DNA of 64,000 nt from Hyphomonas sp. (GCA_013791775.1 VMTE01000049.1:96230-160229), one strand, 5' to 3'. Positions 27,701 to 35,875 are shown, numbered from the stretch's first letter. Numbers and translations: made by a program. The notes: generated from the sequence alone by a model not told the origin.

Positions 27701-28039
27701 GCGCACGCTCACCCCGCCGCCTTCATGAGTCAGGCGCACCGGCGCGCCGCCCGCCACCGGCATGACGTAGATTTCCTCCGGGCCATCATAGGCCGCGTCG
27801 AAGGCAATCCATTTTCCGTCCGGCGAGATCACCGGGCGCGATTCGGTTTCCGGGTGCGTGGTCAGGCGCACCGCCGCGCCCCCGCCAGCCGGCGCGCGCC
27901 AGAGGTCGCCCTCGCTCGCAAACACCAGCGCCTCGCTGCCGAGCGCCGGGGTCTGGTAATAGCCGGAGGTCTGCGCCGAGGCCCCCGCCGCCGCCAGTCC
28001 CGAAACCGCCATCATCAGCGCCAATGCCGAAATACGCAT
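24716..28039 (-). CDS. Tricorn-type protease (S41 family), exported
   Basis: A 1107-residue protein with a signal peptide (ISALALMMAVSGLAAAGASA). Residues about 30-700 form WD40/TolB-like beta-propellers with recurring SPDGKWIAF- and SADGRYLAY-type blades. The C-terminal third has the C1 domain, a PDZ domain (GVDVKPGDLITAVDGAAV) and the S41 catalytic C2 domain with IDVRGNRGGNIDSWIIG. Tricorn enzymes degrade peptides released by other proteases. Periplasmic versions such as this occur widely in proteobacteria. A low-complexity lysine-rich linker (AKAGKKDKKKETQPPEEE) lies near residue 570. It is monocistronic. Confidence 0.93.
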   Translation of the reverse strand: MRISALALMMAVSGLAAAGASAQTSGYYQTPALGSEALVFASEGDLWRAPAGGGAAVRLTTHPETESRPVISPDGKWIAFDAAYDGPEEIYVMPVAGGAPVRLTHEGGGVSVRGWLDNGRVLYRTTNLPGPIPRRLRSIDRETRKITDIPLDGADQAALLADGRTLVFTRYGLSMFSDNAVQYRGGRMAQLWRYTLGSDAEAVRLAADFGAPIRSPMAWNGRIYFVSDKSGTDNIWSVDEMGNDPVQHTQSAAWQMRTPYLKDGKIAYQSGADLYTYDIASGVTGALHVTLTSDGDFKRERWLESPLDFLSDVRLAPLGDAVSVTARGRFVTAFTGQRRRVEYAVPAGSRARSAAMSGDGKSVFAIIDSGKYGEIWQFPADGRGSGKSVTSGSQDYVWRLFPAPKGTTLLYTTKRGRLFELDTATGKRTEIDKTPSSADDAFQEFTWSADGRYLAYTGFDARDMPQVILFDTKTRTRTVLTTGKFESSAPAFSADGAWLYFLSNRNFEATPGAPWGDRNMGPAFNARGKLYALQLDPSAAFPFEAPDELTAEADEAKKAVEDAKAGKKDKKKETQPPEEETPKPAKIVLDGVQARLWEVPVRAGDYISLAANATHIFLLESTGAETPPSLKRLEITAEKPKVADFAEAASVFALSADGSKLFVMAGEGAEAKFLILDPGADFPEDPSANLVRLADWRPAIDPQDEWRQMALDAWRLHRDFAYDPALRGVNWDSVRDRFVPLAERVGHRSELDDLLGQMSAELGILHSQIRPGETPKDAEGGQPGFLGATYEAAAGGVKIVSILSGEADRPDTLGPLQRPGVDVKPGDLITAVDGAAVTTPDALADALTMKADQQVRLDLLRGTAKRSEIVVPGSRRAEGQLLYLDWVQANRDTVAAASGGRIGYLHLRAMGAGDVASFARDFYEHHDKDGLIIDVRGNRGGNIDSWIIGTLLRKVWAYWPGPEGKGGNSNMQQTFRGHLAVLINEGTYSDGETFAAGVKALDLAPLIGTRTAGAGIWLSDRNPLVDGGQARVAEFAQYGADGRWLLEGNGVSPDIAVDTPPRAAYLGEDAQIARALAYLDGKIAAEPIPRFSPRPLPPLGEPGQDVR

Positions 28040-28147
28040 GTCAGACCCCTGTAATCACTGCAGATACACCTTATCGCCGCGCCCCGCAGAGGCAACCCGG
28101 TGCCCGTCGGGGGCGTTCCGGAGAGGAGTGGACAGCCGCCGCCGGCG

Positions 28148-29545
28148 TCAGCCGTGATCGACGCAGTCGCCGGAATTGGGTGCTGACAGGGACCAGGTTG
28201 CGGTCAGATCGCTACCGGCCGCCGGCGCCGTGAAGGCGGCGAGCGCCGTCAGCAGCGATGCGTCCCGGCCATACACGTCCGGGGCGTAGGTGACACTGCC
28301 ATCGGCTGCCGGAAACGCAGTCAGGTAGACGACATGCACCGATATCGGCGCCGCCAGCGTCGCACGCGTCTCGGCGCCGGAGGCGAGCGCGGCGTCAATC
28401 CGCGCCTGATCCCAGCCGGGCGTACCCTCCAGCACCCATCCGGCCAGCGCGACCGGGTTCTCCACGCGGATACAGCCCGAGGAAAAGGTGCGCTGCGTCT
28501 GCGCAAACAGGCTCCGGTCCGGCGTGTCGTGCAAGTAGACATTGTGCGGATTGGGGAAGATCAGTTTCACCTGCCCGAGCGCATTGGCAGGCCCCGGTGC
28601 CTGGCGGATATGGTAGGGGAAGTTCGACCCGGACACTGAGGCCCAGTCGATTGCTGCCGCGTCCAGCACGTTGCCGCTCCGGTCGAGAACCTGGTAGCCG
28701 AGCCTCGGGATCGCGCCGGGTTCGCGCCGGAACTGGGGCAGCTTGTCACGCCGCGCGATGCTTTCCGGAACATCCCACCACGGATTAAACACGATGAACT
28801 CCATGGCGTCCGAAAACTCCGGCGTCTGACGGTTCAGCTGGCCGAAGATCGCTGCCCGGCGAGAGGCTTCCGTGTCACCGGAATAAGCGACCACCTCGAA
28901 GGTCGGGATATTGGCGAACACCTGGCGCGGCGTGGTCTCGCGCGGCAGCCAGCGCAGTCGTTCGAGACCGGCGCGCAGGCTGTCGATCCGCACCTGCGCG
29001 GCGGCGAGGTCGCTTTCCGCCGCAGGCAAGGACAACACGACCTCCTGCCGGGCGAGCTCTGCCTTCAGCGCCGCATAGACGGGCGAGGCCGGCGCCATCG
29101 CCTCCAGCGCCGCGCGGTAATCGGCTGCGCCGCTTTCGGGCGGCAGGCTGGCAGTCCCCTCCGCCAGTGTGGGGTCGGCCTCCCGGCGCGGGGCCATCGT
29201 CTTCGGATCAACGGCGCCGAAGCGAAGATGCGTGGCCGCCAGCCTCCAGGCCGCCTCCGGGTCGGCGGTGCTGGCCACATAGGCGGCGGGGTCGAGCCCG
29301 TGCGCCTTCAGCGCGGCGAGCGCGTCCCGCATCGCCCCGGGCCTGCGGTCAACAGCGGCCGCCTCGGGGCAGCTGGCAATATCGGCCTCGGCATGGGCCG
29401 CCACCGGACACGCTTTCACCAGCGTCATCTCCGGTCCCGCCGCTGCGCAGCCGGTCAGGACGGCCGCCAGCACGGCCGCGCTCAGGCGCGCCGCGCAGCT
29501 GCGGGTAAGGGAAAGCCTGCCGGTGAGCCGGTGGGTCAAGATCAT
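28148..29545 (-). CDS. L,D-transpeptidase (YcbB/LdtD type), predicted lipoprotein
   Basis: A 465-residue protein from MILTHRLTGR. The hydrophobic N-terminus ends in LAAVLTGC, a lipobox, so it is probably anchored in a membrane. The YkuD catalytic domain carries HDTPDRSLF and, 11 residues on, SSGCIRVEN with the nucleophilic cysteine. This enzyme makes 3-3 cross-links in peptidoglycan or attaches proteins to it. The scaffold-like N-terminal part (GLERLRWLPRE) fits the YcbB/LdtD family. It lies 43 bp after the nitroreductase gene on the same strand and may be co-transcribed. Confidence 0.92.
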   Translation of the reverse strand: MILTHRLTGRLSLTRSCAARLSAAVLAAVLTGCAAAGPEMTLVKACPVAAHAEADIASCPEAAAVDRRPGAMRDALAALKAHGLDPAAYVASTADPEAAWRLAATHLRFGAVDPKTMAPRREADPTLAEGTASLPPESGAADYRAALEAMAPASPVYAALKAELARQEVVLSLPAAESDLAAAQVRIDSLRAGLERLRWLPRETTPRQVFANIPTFEVVAYSGDTEASRRAAIFGQLNRQTPEFSDAMEFIVFNPWWDVPESIARRDKLPQFRREPGAIPRLGYQVLDRSGNVLDAAAIDWASVSGSNFPYHIRQAPGPANALGQVKLIFPNPHNVYLHDTPDRSLFAQTQRTFSSGCIRVENPVALAGWVLEGTPGWDQARIDAALASGAETRATLAAPISVHVVYLTAFPAADGSVTYAPDVYGRDASLLTALAAFTAPAAGSDLTATWSLSAPNSGDCVDHG

Positions 29546-29588
29546 GGGCGTACTCCGAGCGTCCAACCCATCTATGCCACCCTTGCGC

Positions 29589-30266
29589 CTAGTCCTCAAA
29601 CCCCCGGAATACCGCAGCTTCGTCCACGGATTTCCGTTTCGAGACGACCGCATTGGCGGGGAAGGTGTCGTCCGGCCAGCCCATGGCGATACAGGTCTGG
29701 ATGACCTGGTCGTCCGGGATGCCGGCTTCGGCGCGTACCACCGGGCTCTGCATGATGCCTTGCGAGTTGATCACGCAGCCGAGCCCCCGGTTCCAGGCGG
29801 TGTTGACGATACAGTTGACCACGCCGCCGCAGTCGAACGGGGCGACGTCGCTGCCCTGGATGGACTTGTCATAGGTGATGACGATGGAAACCGGCGCGTC
29901 GAACTGGCGGAAGCCGCGCAGGATCCAGTCCATCCGCTTTTCCTTGTTGTCGCGCTCGATGCCCATCGCCTCGAACAGCTGGATGGCGATCTCGATCTGG
30001 CGCTTGCGGTGCTCGCCGGCATAGTCGGGGCCGAGGCGGAACTCGCGGCTGTGCGGAATGCCCGCCAGGTTGCGCTCCACATTCCCGGCGCGGATCCGGT
30101 CGAGCACGTCGCCCGCCACGACGTAGAAGTTCCACGGCTGGGTGTTCAGCGAGGTCGGCGCGCGCATCGCGATTTCCAGGATTTCCCGGATCAGCGCCTT
30201 GGGCACCGGCTTCTTCAGGAAGCCCCGGATGCTCCGGCGGCCCTTCACGACATCATCAAATTCCAC
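29589..30266 (-). CDS. Nitroreductase family protein
   Basis: A 225-residue FMN enzyme. Typical segments are GRRSIRGFLKKPVPK at the N-terminus, IAMRAPTSLNTQPWNFYVV for FMN contact, and GWPDDTFPAN near the end. Members reduce nitro groups, quinones or other acceptors with NAD(P)H. It is followed on the same strand by the L,D-transpeptidase gene. The natural substrate cannot be told from the sequence. Confidence 0.9.
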   Translation of the reverse strand: MEFDDVVKGRRSIRGFLKKPVPKALIREILEIAMRAPTSLNTQPWNFYVVAGDVLDRIRAGNVERNLAGIPHSREFRLGPDYAGEHRKRQIEIAIQLFEAMGIERDNKEKRMDWILRGFRQFDAPVSIVITYDKSIQGSDVAPFDCGGVVNCIVNTAWNRGLGCVINSQGIMQSPVVRAEAGIPDDQVIQTCIAMGWPDDTFPANAVVSKRKSVDEAAVFRGFED

Positions 30267-30409
30267 TCGTATCTCTCCCCCGTCTGGCAGCCTGTTCCGG
30301 AGGGACTTTAGCGGTTTCCCGCCGCCGCGCAGCCCCTGCCGCTGGGAAAAGGCCTATGCCGATCTGATTGCGATCCTGTAAGGGAGGGGTGTTCGAAGGG
30401 GACCCTGCC

Positions 30410-30892
30410 ATGAACCAGCATATGGAAGGCGGCTGCGCCTGCGAGACGGTTCGTTACCGGCTGACCCGCGCGCCGATGATCACGCACTGCTGCCACTGCA
30501 CCTGGTGCCAGCGGGAGACCGGCTCGGCCTTCGTGATCAATGCGGTGATCGAGTCCTCGGCGGTCGATCTGCTGGGGGCGGCGCCCGAAGTGATCCTCAC
30601 GCCCAGCCATAGCGGCAAGGGTCAGATGGTCGCGCGCTGCCCGGAGTGCCAGGTGGCCGTCTGGAGCCATTATCCCACGGCCCGCGAGGCGGCGGCATTC
30701 ATCCGTACCGGGACATTGGACAACCGGCGTGCCATCACGCCGGACGTCCACATCTTCACCTCGACCAAGGTGGACTGGGTCACGATCACCGATGGCAAGC
30801 CGGCGTTCCCGGAATTCTATCCTGACCCTGCACGGGTCTGGCGCCCCGAATCCCGCGCCCGCTGGGAAAAGGTCCTCGCCTCCCGCACGTAA
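30410..30892 (+). CDS. GFA/CENP-V family zinc protein
   Basis: A 160-residue protein from MNQHMEGGCACETVRY. The zinc ligands of the GFA (glutathione-dependent formaldehyde-activating enzyme-like) fold are visible: GGCACE, THCCHCTWCQRETGSAF and RCPECQVAVWSHY. The family holds structural and catalytic zinc ions, but most members do not handle formaldehyde. A terminator-like hairpin follows at 30895. Confidence 0.9.
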   Translation: MNQHMEGGCACETVRYRLTRAPMITHCCHCTWCQRETGSAFVINAVIESSAVDLLGAAPEVILTPSHSGKGQMVARCPECQVAVWSHYPTAREAAAFIRTGTLDNRRAITPDVHIFTSTKVDWVTITDGKPAFPEFYPDPARVWRPESRARWEKVLASRT

Positions 30893-30894
30893 AA

Positions 30895-30921
30895 AAACCC
30901 GCCCCCAGAGGGAGCGGGTTT
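30895..30921. terminator. Bidirectional terminator between GFA and SDR genes
   Basis: AAACCCGC and GCGGGTTT pair around a GC-rich loop. A run of seven A on the left gives a TTTTTTT tail on the minus strand, so it mainly ends the minus-strand SDR transcript. Confidence 0.8.
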
Positions 30922-31008
30922 CTGACGCCTGAAGGAAGTTCCCCCACGAGCAAGGCGAAGGCACAGGCGCGGCGAGCGTCAGCACGCCAACTGCGCCGAG
31001 CACCAACC

Positions 31009-31788
31009 CTAGCGCGGCGCCATGCGGATGGCGCCGTCGAGGCGGACGTCTTCGCCGTTGAAATAGGCGTTGCGGCACATTTCCACGGCCAGCGAGGCAT
31101 ACTCGTCGGGATTGCCGAGGCGGGCGGGGTGGGGCACCTGCGCGCCGAGGGCGGCTTTCACGGCTTCCGGCGCGGCGGCCAGCAGCGGGGTGTTGAAGAT
31201 GCCCGGCAGGATCGTGTTGACACGGATGAAATCACGGCTGAGGTCGCGGGCGATCGGCAGGGTCATGCCAACCACGCCGCCCTTGGAGGCGGAATAGGCG
31301 GCCTGGCCGATCTGGCCATCTTCAGCCGCCACCGAGGCGGTGTTGACGATCGCGCCGCGCTCGCCGTCCACCGGGTCCAGCGTCAGCATGCCGGCCGCCG
31401 ACTTGGCGATGCAGCGGAAGGTGCCGACGAGGTTGATCTGGATGATCAGGTTGAATTTATCGAGCGGGAAGTGGCTGATCTCGCCGGTCGCCTTGTCGCG
31501 GCTGGCGGTCTTGATGGCGTTGCCGGTGCCGGCGCAGTTGATCAGGATCCGTTCCTGGCCGATGGCGGCGCGCGACTTGGCAAAGCCGGCATCCACCGAG
31601 GCGTCGTCGGTCACGTTGACGTTACAGAACACGCCGCCGAGTTCCTTGGCGAGCGCTTCGCCCTTTTCCGCGTTGAGGTCGAACAGGGTGACCTTGACGC
31701 CGTAGCTGGCCAGTTTGCGGGCGGTGGCCGCGCCGAGGCCCGACGCGCCACCGGTGATGACAGCTGAGACGTTTGAATTCAGTTCCAT
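31009..31788 (-). CDS. SDR family oxidoreductase (3-hydroxyacyl-CoA dehydrogenase type 2-like)
   Basis: A 259-residue short-chain dehydrogenase. The Rossmann motif is TGGASGLGAAT, the catalytic Tyr-Lys pair is YSASKGG, and the structural NCAG is INCAGTG. The C-terminal end LDGAIRMAPR is typical of the HSD10/3-hydroxyacyl-CoA dehydrogenase type 2 group, which oxidises 3-hydroxyacyl-CoA with NAD in fatty acid or branched-chain amino acid breakdown. This assignment within the SDR family is by pattern and not certain. It stands alone, divergent from the DUF1232 gene. Confidence 0.88.
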   Translation of the reverse strand: MELNSNVSAVITGGASGLGAATARKLASYGVKVTLFDLNAEKGEALAKELGGVFCNVNVTDDASVDAGFAKSRAAIGQERILINCAGTGNAIKTASRDKATGEISHFPLDKFNLIIQINLVGTFRCIAKSAAGMLTLDPVDGERGAIVNTASVAAEDGQIGQAAYSASKGGVVGMTLPIARDLSRDFIRVNTILPGIFNTPLLAAAPEAVKAALGAQVPHPARLGNPDEYASLAVEMCRNAYFNGEDVRLDGAIRMAPR

Positions 31789-31865
31789 GGGCGAGGCCCT
31801 CCTTAAATGTGGGTATTGCTTTCAGCGGTGACTGCAGTGAACTATAATGCCCTTAGGAGAGCGCA

Positions 31866-32267
31866 ATGTCTGACGCAGCGGAAATCATCAATACGGTGAA
31901 AGGCGAGGGCGGGGTTTACCTGCCCAAGTCGATCCAGCGCAACGAACGCACCGCGCGGGGCGTCGTCCCCAAGCTGCTGCGCTTTGCGGGCAAGATCCCG
32001 TTTGCCGACGATCTGGCCAGTGCCTATTTCTGCGCCCGCGATCCCCTGACGCCGGCGAAGGCCAAGGCGGTCCTCTTCGCGGCGGCGGCGTATTTCGTCA
32101 TGCCGGTCGACATGCTGCCGGACGTGATCGCCGGGCTCGGCTTCACCGATGATGCCACCGTGCTGGCTACGGCGCTCAGCGTGGTGGGGATGCATGTGAA
32201 GGACCGCCACCGGGCGATGGCGCGCCGCGTGCTGCGCCTGCCCGAACCTGTCAAGGATCCCGCCTGA
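31866..32267 (+). CDS. YkvA family (DUF1232) protein
   Basis: A 133-residue protein. The DUF1232 core is AKAVLFAAAAYFVMPVDMLPDVIAGLGFTD, where the PxDxxPD pattern and a hydrophobic segment are characteristic. Members are small membrane-associated proteins of unknown function. The stop (TGA) shares bases with the CTG that seems to start the YhhN gene. Confidence 0.85.
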   Translation: MSDAAEIINTVKGEGGVYLPKSIQRNERTARGVVPKLLRFAGKIPFADDLASAYFCARDPLTPAKAKAVLFAAAAYFVMPVDMLPDVIAGLGFTDDATVLATALSVVGMHVKDRHRAMARRVLRLPEPVKDPA

Positions 32268-32920
32268 GCCCGTCTGCCCTCTCGGCTGCCTTCGCGACCG
32301 CCAGCCTGGCGGCGCTGGCTTATGGATTCCTCTACAGTTTCCGGGGGGAAGGGGCCGCGCGGGCGGTCCTGAAAGTCTCCGGTGTCGCCATCCTCGCCTT
32401 GGTCGCCTTTGCGGCAGGCGGGCCCTGGCTGCTCTGGGCGGCGCTTGCCGCTTCGGCGGTGGGCGACCTGTTCCTCGCCGGCAAGCCGGACCGCTGGCTG
32501 CTGCCGGGCATGGGCGCCTTCTTCCTGGCGCATGTGTTCTACGTGATCCTGTTCTGGCAGCTCGGCGAGGGCGCGGTTGCGGGCTGGCCGGTCAAGGCCG
32601 GACAGTTCGTGCTGGTGCTCGGCGGCGCGGCCTATATCCGCTGGCTCGCGCCCTGGCTCGGCCAGATGCGCTGGCCGGTCTTCGCCTATGGCGCCGTGAT
32701 CCTGCTGATGGGCGCCGCCGCGATTGCCCTGCCGGGCGAGTGGCGCCTTGTCACGCTGGGCGCGCTGATGTTCATCGCCTCGGACGCCATCCTCGCCAAC
32801 CAGCTCTTCCGCCGCCCGGCCGACGCCCCGCCGAACAAGGCCGCTTCCTATGCCGTCTGGTTCCTCTACTTCTTCGGCCAGGCTGCTATCACCTGGGGCC
32901 TGCTGAACCCGGCCGCCTAG
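32264..32920 (+). CDS. Lysoplasmalogenase-like membrane protein (YhhN/TMEM86 family)
   Basis: A protein of about 218 residues with seven or eight membrane helices. Motifs of the YhhN family include ASAVGDLFLAGKP, HVFYVILFW and ASDAILANQLF. Family members from animals hydrolyse lysoplasmalogens; the bacterial role is poorly known. No ATG, GTG or TTG occurs in frame before residue 46, and a TTG at 32399 would lose the first helix. CTG 32264 overlaps the upstream stop as CTGA and has AAGGA six or seven bases before it, so it is the best start. The 3' end overlaps the convergent dioxygenase gene by 4 bp. Confidence 0.82.
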   Translation: MSPSALSAAFATASLAALAYGFLYSFRGEGAARAVLKVSGVAILALVAFAAGGPWLLWAALAASAVGDLFLAGKPDRWLLPGMGAFFLAHVFYVILFWQLGEGAVAGWPVKAGQFVLVLGGAAYIRWLAPWLGQMRWPVFAYGAVILLMGAAAIALPGEWRLVTLGALMFIASDAILANQLFRRPADAPPNKAASYAVWFLYFFGQAAITWGLLNPAA

Positions 32921-33753
32921 ACCGGCCTGTCCCCATTGATCGTGGCCCGCCGCATGTGGCGGCGGTGGCCGGGATAGTCGTTCAGCGCATAATGCCAGGT
33001 GCACCGGTTGTCCCACATCGTCACGTCGCCGGCCTGCCAGCGCACGCGGCAGGTGAAGCGCTCCTCGCGGGAATGGTTGAACAGGTAGTCGAGCAGCGGC
33101 TTGCTGTCGCGCCTTGACCAGCCGGCAAACCGCAGCGTGAAGGCGGGGTTGACGTAGAGGCCCTTGCGGCCGGTTTCCGGATGGGTGCGCACCACGGGAT
33201 GCTCATACTCCGGCGCGTCCGGCGCTTCGGACGTGTCCATGGACTTGCGCTTCAGGGCGGAGGCTCCGTGTACGCCGTATTCCCGCGCTGCTGAATGCAC
33301 GGCTTTGAGGCCGGCGAGCGTGTCCCTCAGGCCGGGGGAGAGCGCGTCATAGGCGGCCTGCTGGTCGGCAAACAGCGTGTCCCCGCCATAGGGCGGCAGC
33401 TCGATGGCATGCAGGACGGAGCCGAGGGCGGGGGTCTCCTCGAAGCTCATGTCGGTGTGCCAGCCGCCGCCGAAATTCACCTTGTCCTCTTTCTCCTTGA
33501 TGATCTCGATGAGTTCGGGATGGCCGGCCATGCCCTTCACGTAGGGGTGCACGTTCAGCGTGCCGAAGCGCCGGGCGAAGGCCTTGTGCTGGTCCGGCTG
33601 AAGCGCCTTCTGGCCGCGCATCACGATCACCTTGTGATCGAGGAAGGCCTGGTGGACCTGGTCAAACTCGGCGTTCGACAGGCCGGACTGCAGGTCCAGC
33701 CCGAAGATTTCAGCGCCCAGCGTACCGGACAGGGGAAGGATTTGGAGGCTCAT
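32917..33753 (-). CDS. TauD/TfdA family dioxygenase
   Basis: A 278-residue 2-oxoglutarate-dependent non-haem iron oxygenase. The iron ligands are His99 and Asp101 in GGGWHTDMSF and His254 in CTWHYALNDYPG. A downstream arginine in HRRHMRR should bind 2-oxoglutarate. The family includes taurine, alkylsulfate and 2,4-D oxygenases; the substrate here is not evident and no sulfonate transporter is nearby. Confidence 0.92.
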   Translation of the reverse strand: MSLQILPLSGTLGAEIFGLDLQSGLSNAEFDQVHQAFLDHKVIVMRGQKALQPDQHKAFARRFGTLNVHPYVKGMAGHPELIEIIKEKEDKVNFGGGWHTDMSFEETPALGSVLHAIELPPYGGDTLFADQQAAYDALSPGLRDTLAGLKAVHSAAREYGVHGASALKRKSMDTSEAPDAPEYEHPVVRTHPETGRKGLYVNPAFTLRFAGWSRRDSKPLLDYLFNHSREERFTCRVRWQAGDVTMWDNRCTWHYALNDYPGHRRHMRRATINGDRPV

Positions 33754-33822
33754 GCCGGGATAGAAGCACCCGCCCGGGGCAAGCGCAAGAAATTCGCGAC
33801 TGAGCCTGGAAACTGCTGGAGG

Positions 33823-34131
33823 TCAGCCCGCCTTGAGGGGGATGGCTTGGTTCCTGTGGTAAATCAAATCCCAAACGCCCTTGGGCATGAAGCCGTCCCG
33901 CCGATGTGGGTCTGAAACTTCGGACACAAAAAATTGGAGCTGACCGAAATGCGAATTGATGTGCGCGGAAAGCGCAGGCGCATCAGCAAATGCAGAAACG
34001 AAAATCGTATTCGGAAAAACCTGCGCCCAGTACGTTACCATTGTGCTGGACTGGATGAAATTCCGGAATGCCGCATCTGACACTTGGTCAGCATTGAAAA
34101 TGACGAGGTGCGGGCGTTCAATCATGCTCAT
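33823..34131 (-). CDS. Hypothetical protein
   Basis: A small protein of about 102 residues (MSMIERPHLVIFNADQVSDA) without recognised domain. It has mixed alpha/beta character and no signal or membrane segment. The start could also be ATG 34125 or GTG 34140. Its beginning overlaps the end of the membrane-anchored gene 34118-34498 out of frame, so the two are probably translated together. GC content is lower than that of its neighbours. Confidence 0.6.
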   Translation of the reverse strand: MSMIERPHLVIFNADQVSDAAFRNFIQSSTMVTYWAQVFPNTIFVSAFADAPALSAHINSHFGQLQFFVSEVSDPHRRDGFMPKGVWDLIYHRNQAIPLKAG

Positions 34132-34498
34132 CACTGTCACCGACTTTCTTAGGATCCGGAATGGCCTTCAACTCGCTGGTCGGGATTGCGGTACCCGACG
34201 AATGTGCATCACGATACATGGATATCCTGCGTTCCTCCAGCAAGTATTCTTCTGATCGAAGGTCATCGGGTCGCTTCCAGACCATGAAAATGAAGATACC
34301 CAAGGTTACCACGACGGTGACCGCAAACACAGCCATGAGTACGATCAGCGCCCACGTCGGCGGCTTGGTAAACATGGCTGCCGTGGTAACGGCGCAAATC
34401 GTTCCAACCATCCAAAGAATGGGATTTGCGGCGCTTCGGACCTTCAGCGATCCGTTGGTCGAAAGACGATCAATGATTTCCTGAATCCGGTGCACCAT
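34118..34498 (-). CDS. Hypothetical two-helix membrane protein
   Basis: A 126-residue protein from MVHRIQEIIDRLSTNG. Two hydrophobic helices (about residues 25-45 and 50-75) are followed by a charged cytosolic tail (LRSEEYLLEERRISMYRD). I recognise no family. It overlaps the next small gene at its 3' end, so the pair forms an operon. Base composition is lower in GC than flanking genes, suggesting a recent origin. Confidence 0.6.
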   Translation of the reverse strand: MVHRIQEIIDRLSTNGSLKVRSAANPILWMVGTICAVTTAAMFTKPPTWALIVLMAVFAVTVVVTLGIFIFMVWKRPDDLRSEEYLLEERRISMYRDAHSSGTAIPTSELKAIPDPKKVGDSDEHD

Positions 34499-34639
34499 GA
34501 GCCCCCCCTCGCGATGCAATGTTCTCTAAATGTTCCGACCATTTTCGTCAACCAAAAATGACGACTGGCCGGAACCCGGACCCGCCGGCTTCGACCACGA
34601 TGCACCTTTCCCCTCTAGCATTTGGATGAGTTGTATGCG

Positions 34640-34705
34640 ACACCGCCGGCGGGCCAGGCGCCCCCAACGGCGCCCAGCCTATCTGTGAGGATAGGAGTAA
34701 AACAG
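34640..34705 (+). promoter_or_regulatory. Candidate serC leader RNA with RBS-sequestering hairpin
   Basis: Two hairpins precede serC: GGCGCC (34657-34662) with GGCGCC (34669-34674), and CCTATC (34678-34683) with GATAGG (34690-34695). The second stem includes the first part of the Shine-Dalgarno AGGAG at 34694-34697. In the known alphaproteobacterial serC leader motif, the last stem overlaps the serC ribosome binding site, which is what is seen here. It should regulate serC translation; the ligand or signal is unknown. Confidence 0.6.
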
Positions 34706-35875
34706 ATGAACGTGACTACCGCCAAGCCGGTCGTGCGCCCGGCGTGCCCGCATTTTTCCTCGGGCCCCACTGCTAAGTATCCCGGATTTTCGCTGCAGAA
34801 CCTGGTGACCGCCGCCCTCGGCCGGTCGCACCGTTCCGGCGACGCCAAGAAAAAACTCAAAGCCGCCATCGACCGCACCAAGCTGATCCTCGGCCTGCCG
34901 GAAGGCTACCGGGTTGCCATCGTGCCGGCGTCTGACACCGGCGCGGTCGAGATGTGCATGTGGTCGATGCTGGGCGCGCGCCCCGTCGATGTGTTCGCCT
35001 GGGAGAGCTTCGGCTCCGACTGGGTGACGGACGCGACCAAGCAGCTGAAGCTCGAGAACTGCAAGACCTACACGGCCGATTACGGCGCGCTGCCGGACTT
35101 CTCGAAAGCCCGCGACGACGCGGACATCATCTTCACCTGGAACGGCACCACGTCGGGCGTGCGCGTGCGCGATGCCGACTGGATCAAGCCGAATCCGGAT
35201 CGGGTGGTGATCTGCGACGCCACCTCGGCGGCCTTCAGCCAGGACATCGACTGGGAAAAGCTCGATGTGATCACCTATAGCTGGCAGAAATGCCTCGGCG
35301 GGGAAGCGGCCCATGGCATGCTGATCCTCAGCCCGAATGCCGTGAAGCGCCTTGAGAGCTACACACCGGACCGCGCCCTGCCGAAACTCTTCCGCATGAC
35401 CAAGGGCGGCAAGCTCGACGAGGATCTGTTCCAAGGCGCCACCATCAACACGCCTTCGATGCTGTGCGTCGAGGACTACCTGCAGGCGCTCGACTGGGTC
35501 GAACGGCTCGGCGGCTGGAAAAAGCTGAAGGCGCGCTCGGATGACAGCCTCCGTACCCTGACGGAATGGGAAGGCAGGACGGACTGGGTCCAGTTCCTCT
35601 GCGCCGACAAGGCCATCCGCTCGAACACCGGCGTGACGTTCAAGATCGTTGACCCCCGCGTCACCGGTCTGGACGAGGCCGGCCAGCGCGACTTCATCAA
35701 GAAGATGATGAAACGCCTCGAAACGGAGAACGCCTGCTTCGACGCCGCTGGCTATGCCAAAGCCCCTCCGGGCCTGCGCATCTGGTGCGGCGGATCGGTG
35801 GAGCCGTCCGACGTCACGAAACTGCTGCCTTGGCTCGACTGGGCCTTCCACGAGGAAGCCGCAAAGCTCGCCTGA
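34706..35875 (+). CDS. serC: Phosphoserine aminotransferase
   Basis: A 389-residue PLP enzyme starting at MNVTTAKPVVRPACPHFSSG, directly behind AGGAG; the frame is open further upstream but over the leader RNA. It converts 3-phosphohydroxypyruvate and glutamate to phosphoserine, and also serves pyridoxal phosphate synthesis. The PLP lysine is Lys195 in TYSWQKCLGG. It belongs to the alphaproteobacterial SerC type. serA, encoding the previous step, follows at 35991, so the first two enzymes of serine synthesis are co-located. Confidence 0.96.
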   Translation: MNVTTAKPVVRPACPHFSSGPTAKYPGFSLQNLVTAALGRSHRSGDAKKKLKAAIDRTKLILGLPEGYRVAIVPASDTGAVEMCMWSMLGARPVDVFAWESFGSDWVTDATKQLKLENCKTYTADYGALPDFSKARDDADIIFTWNGTTSGVRVRDADWIKPNPDRVVICDATSAAFSQDIDWEKLDVITYSWQKCLGGEAAHGMLILSPNAVKRLESYTPDRALPKLFRMTKGGKLDEDLFQGATINTPSMLCVEDYLQALDWVERLGGWKKLKARSDDSLRTLTEWEGRTDWVQFLCADKAIRSNTGVTFKIVDPRVTGLDEAGQRDFIKKMMKRLETENACFDAAGYAKAPPGLRIWCGGSVEPSDVTKLLPWLDWAFHEEAAKLA

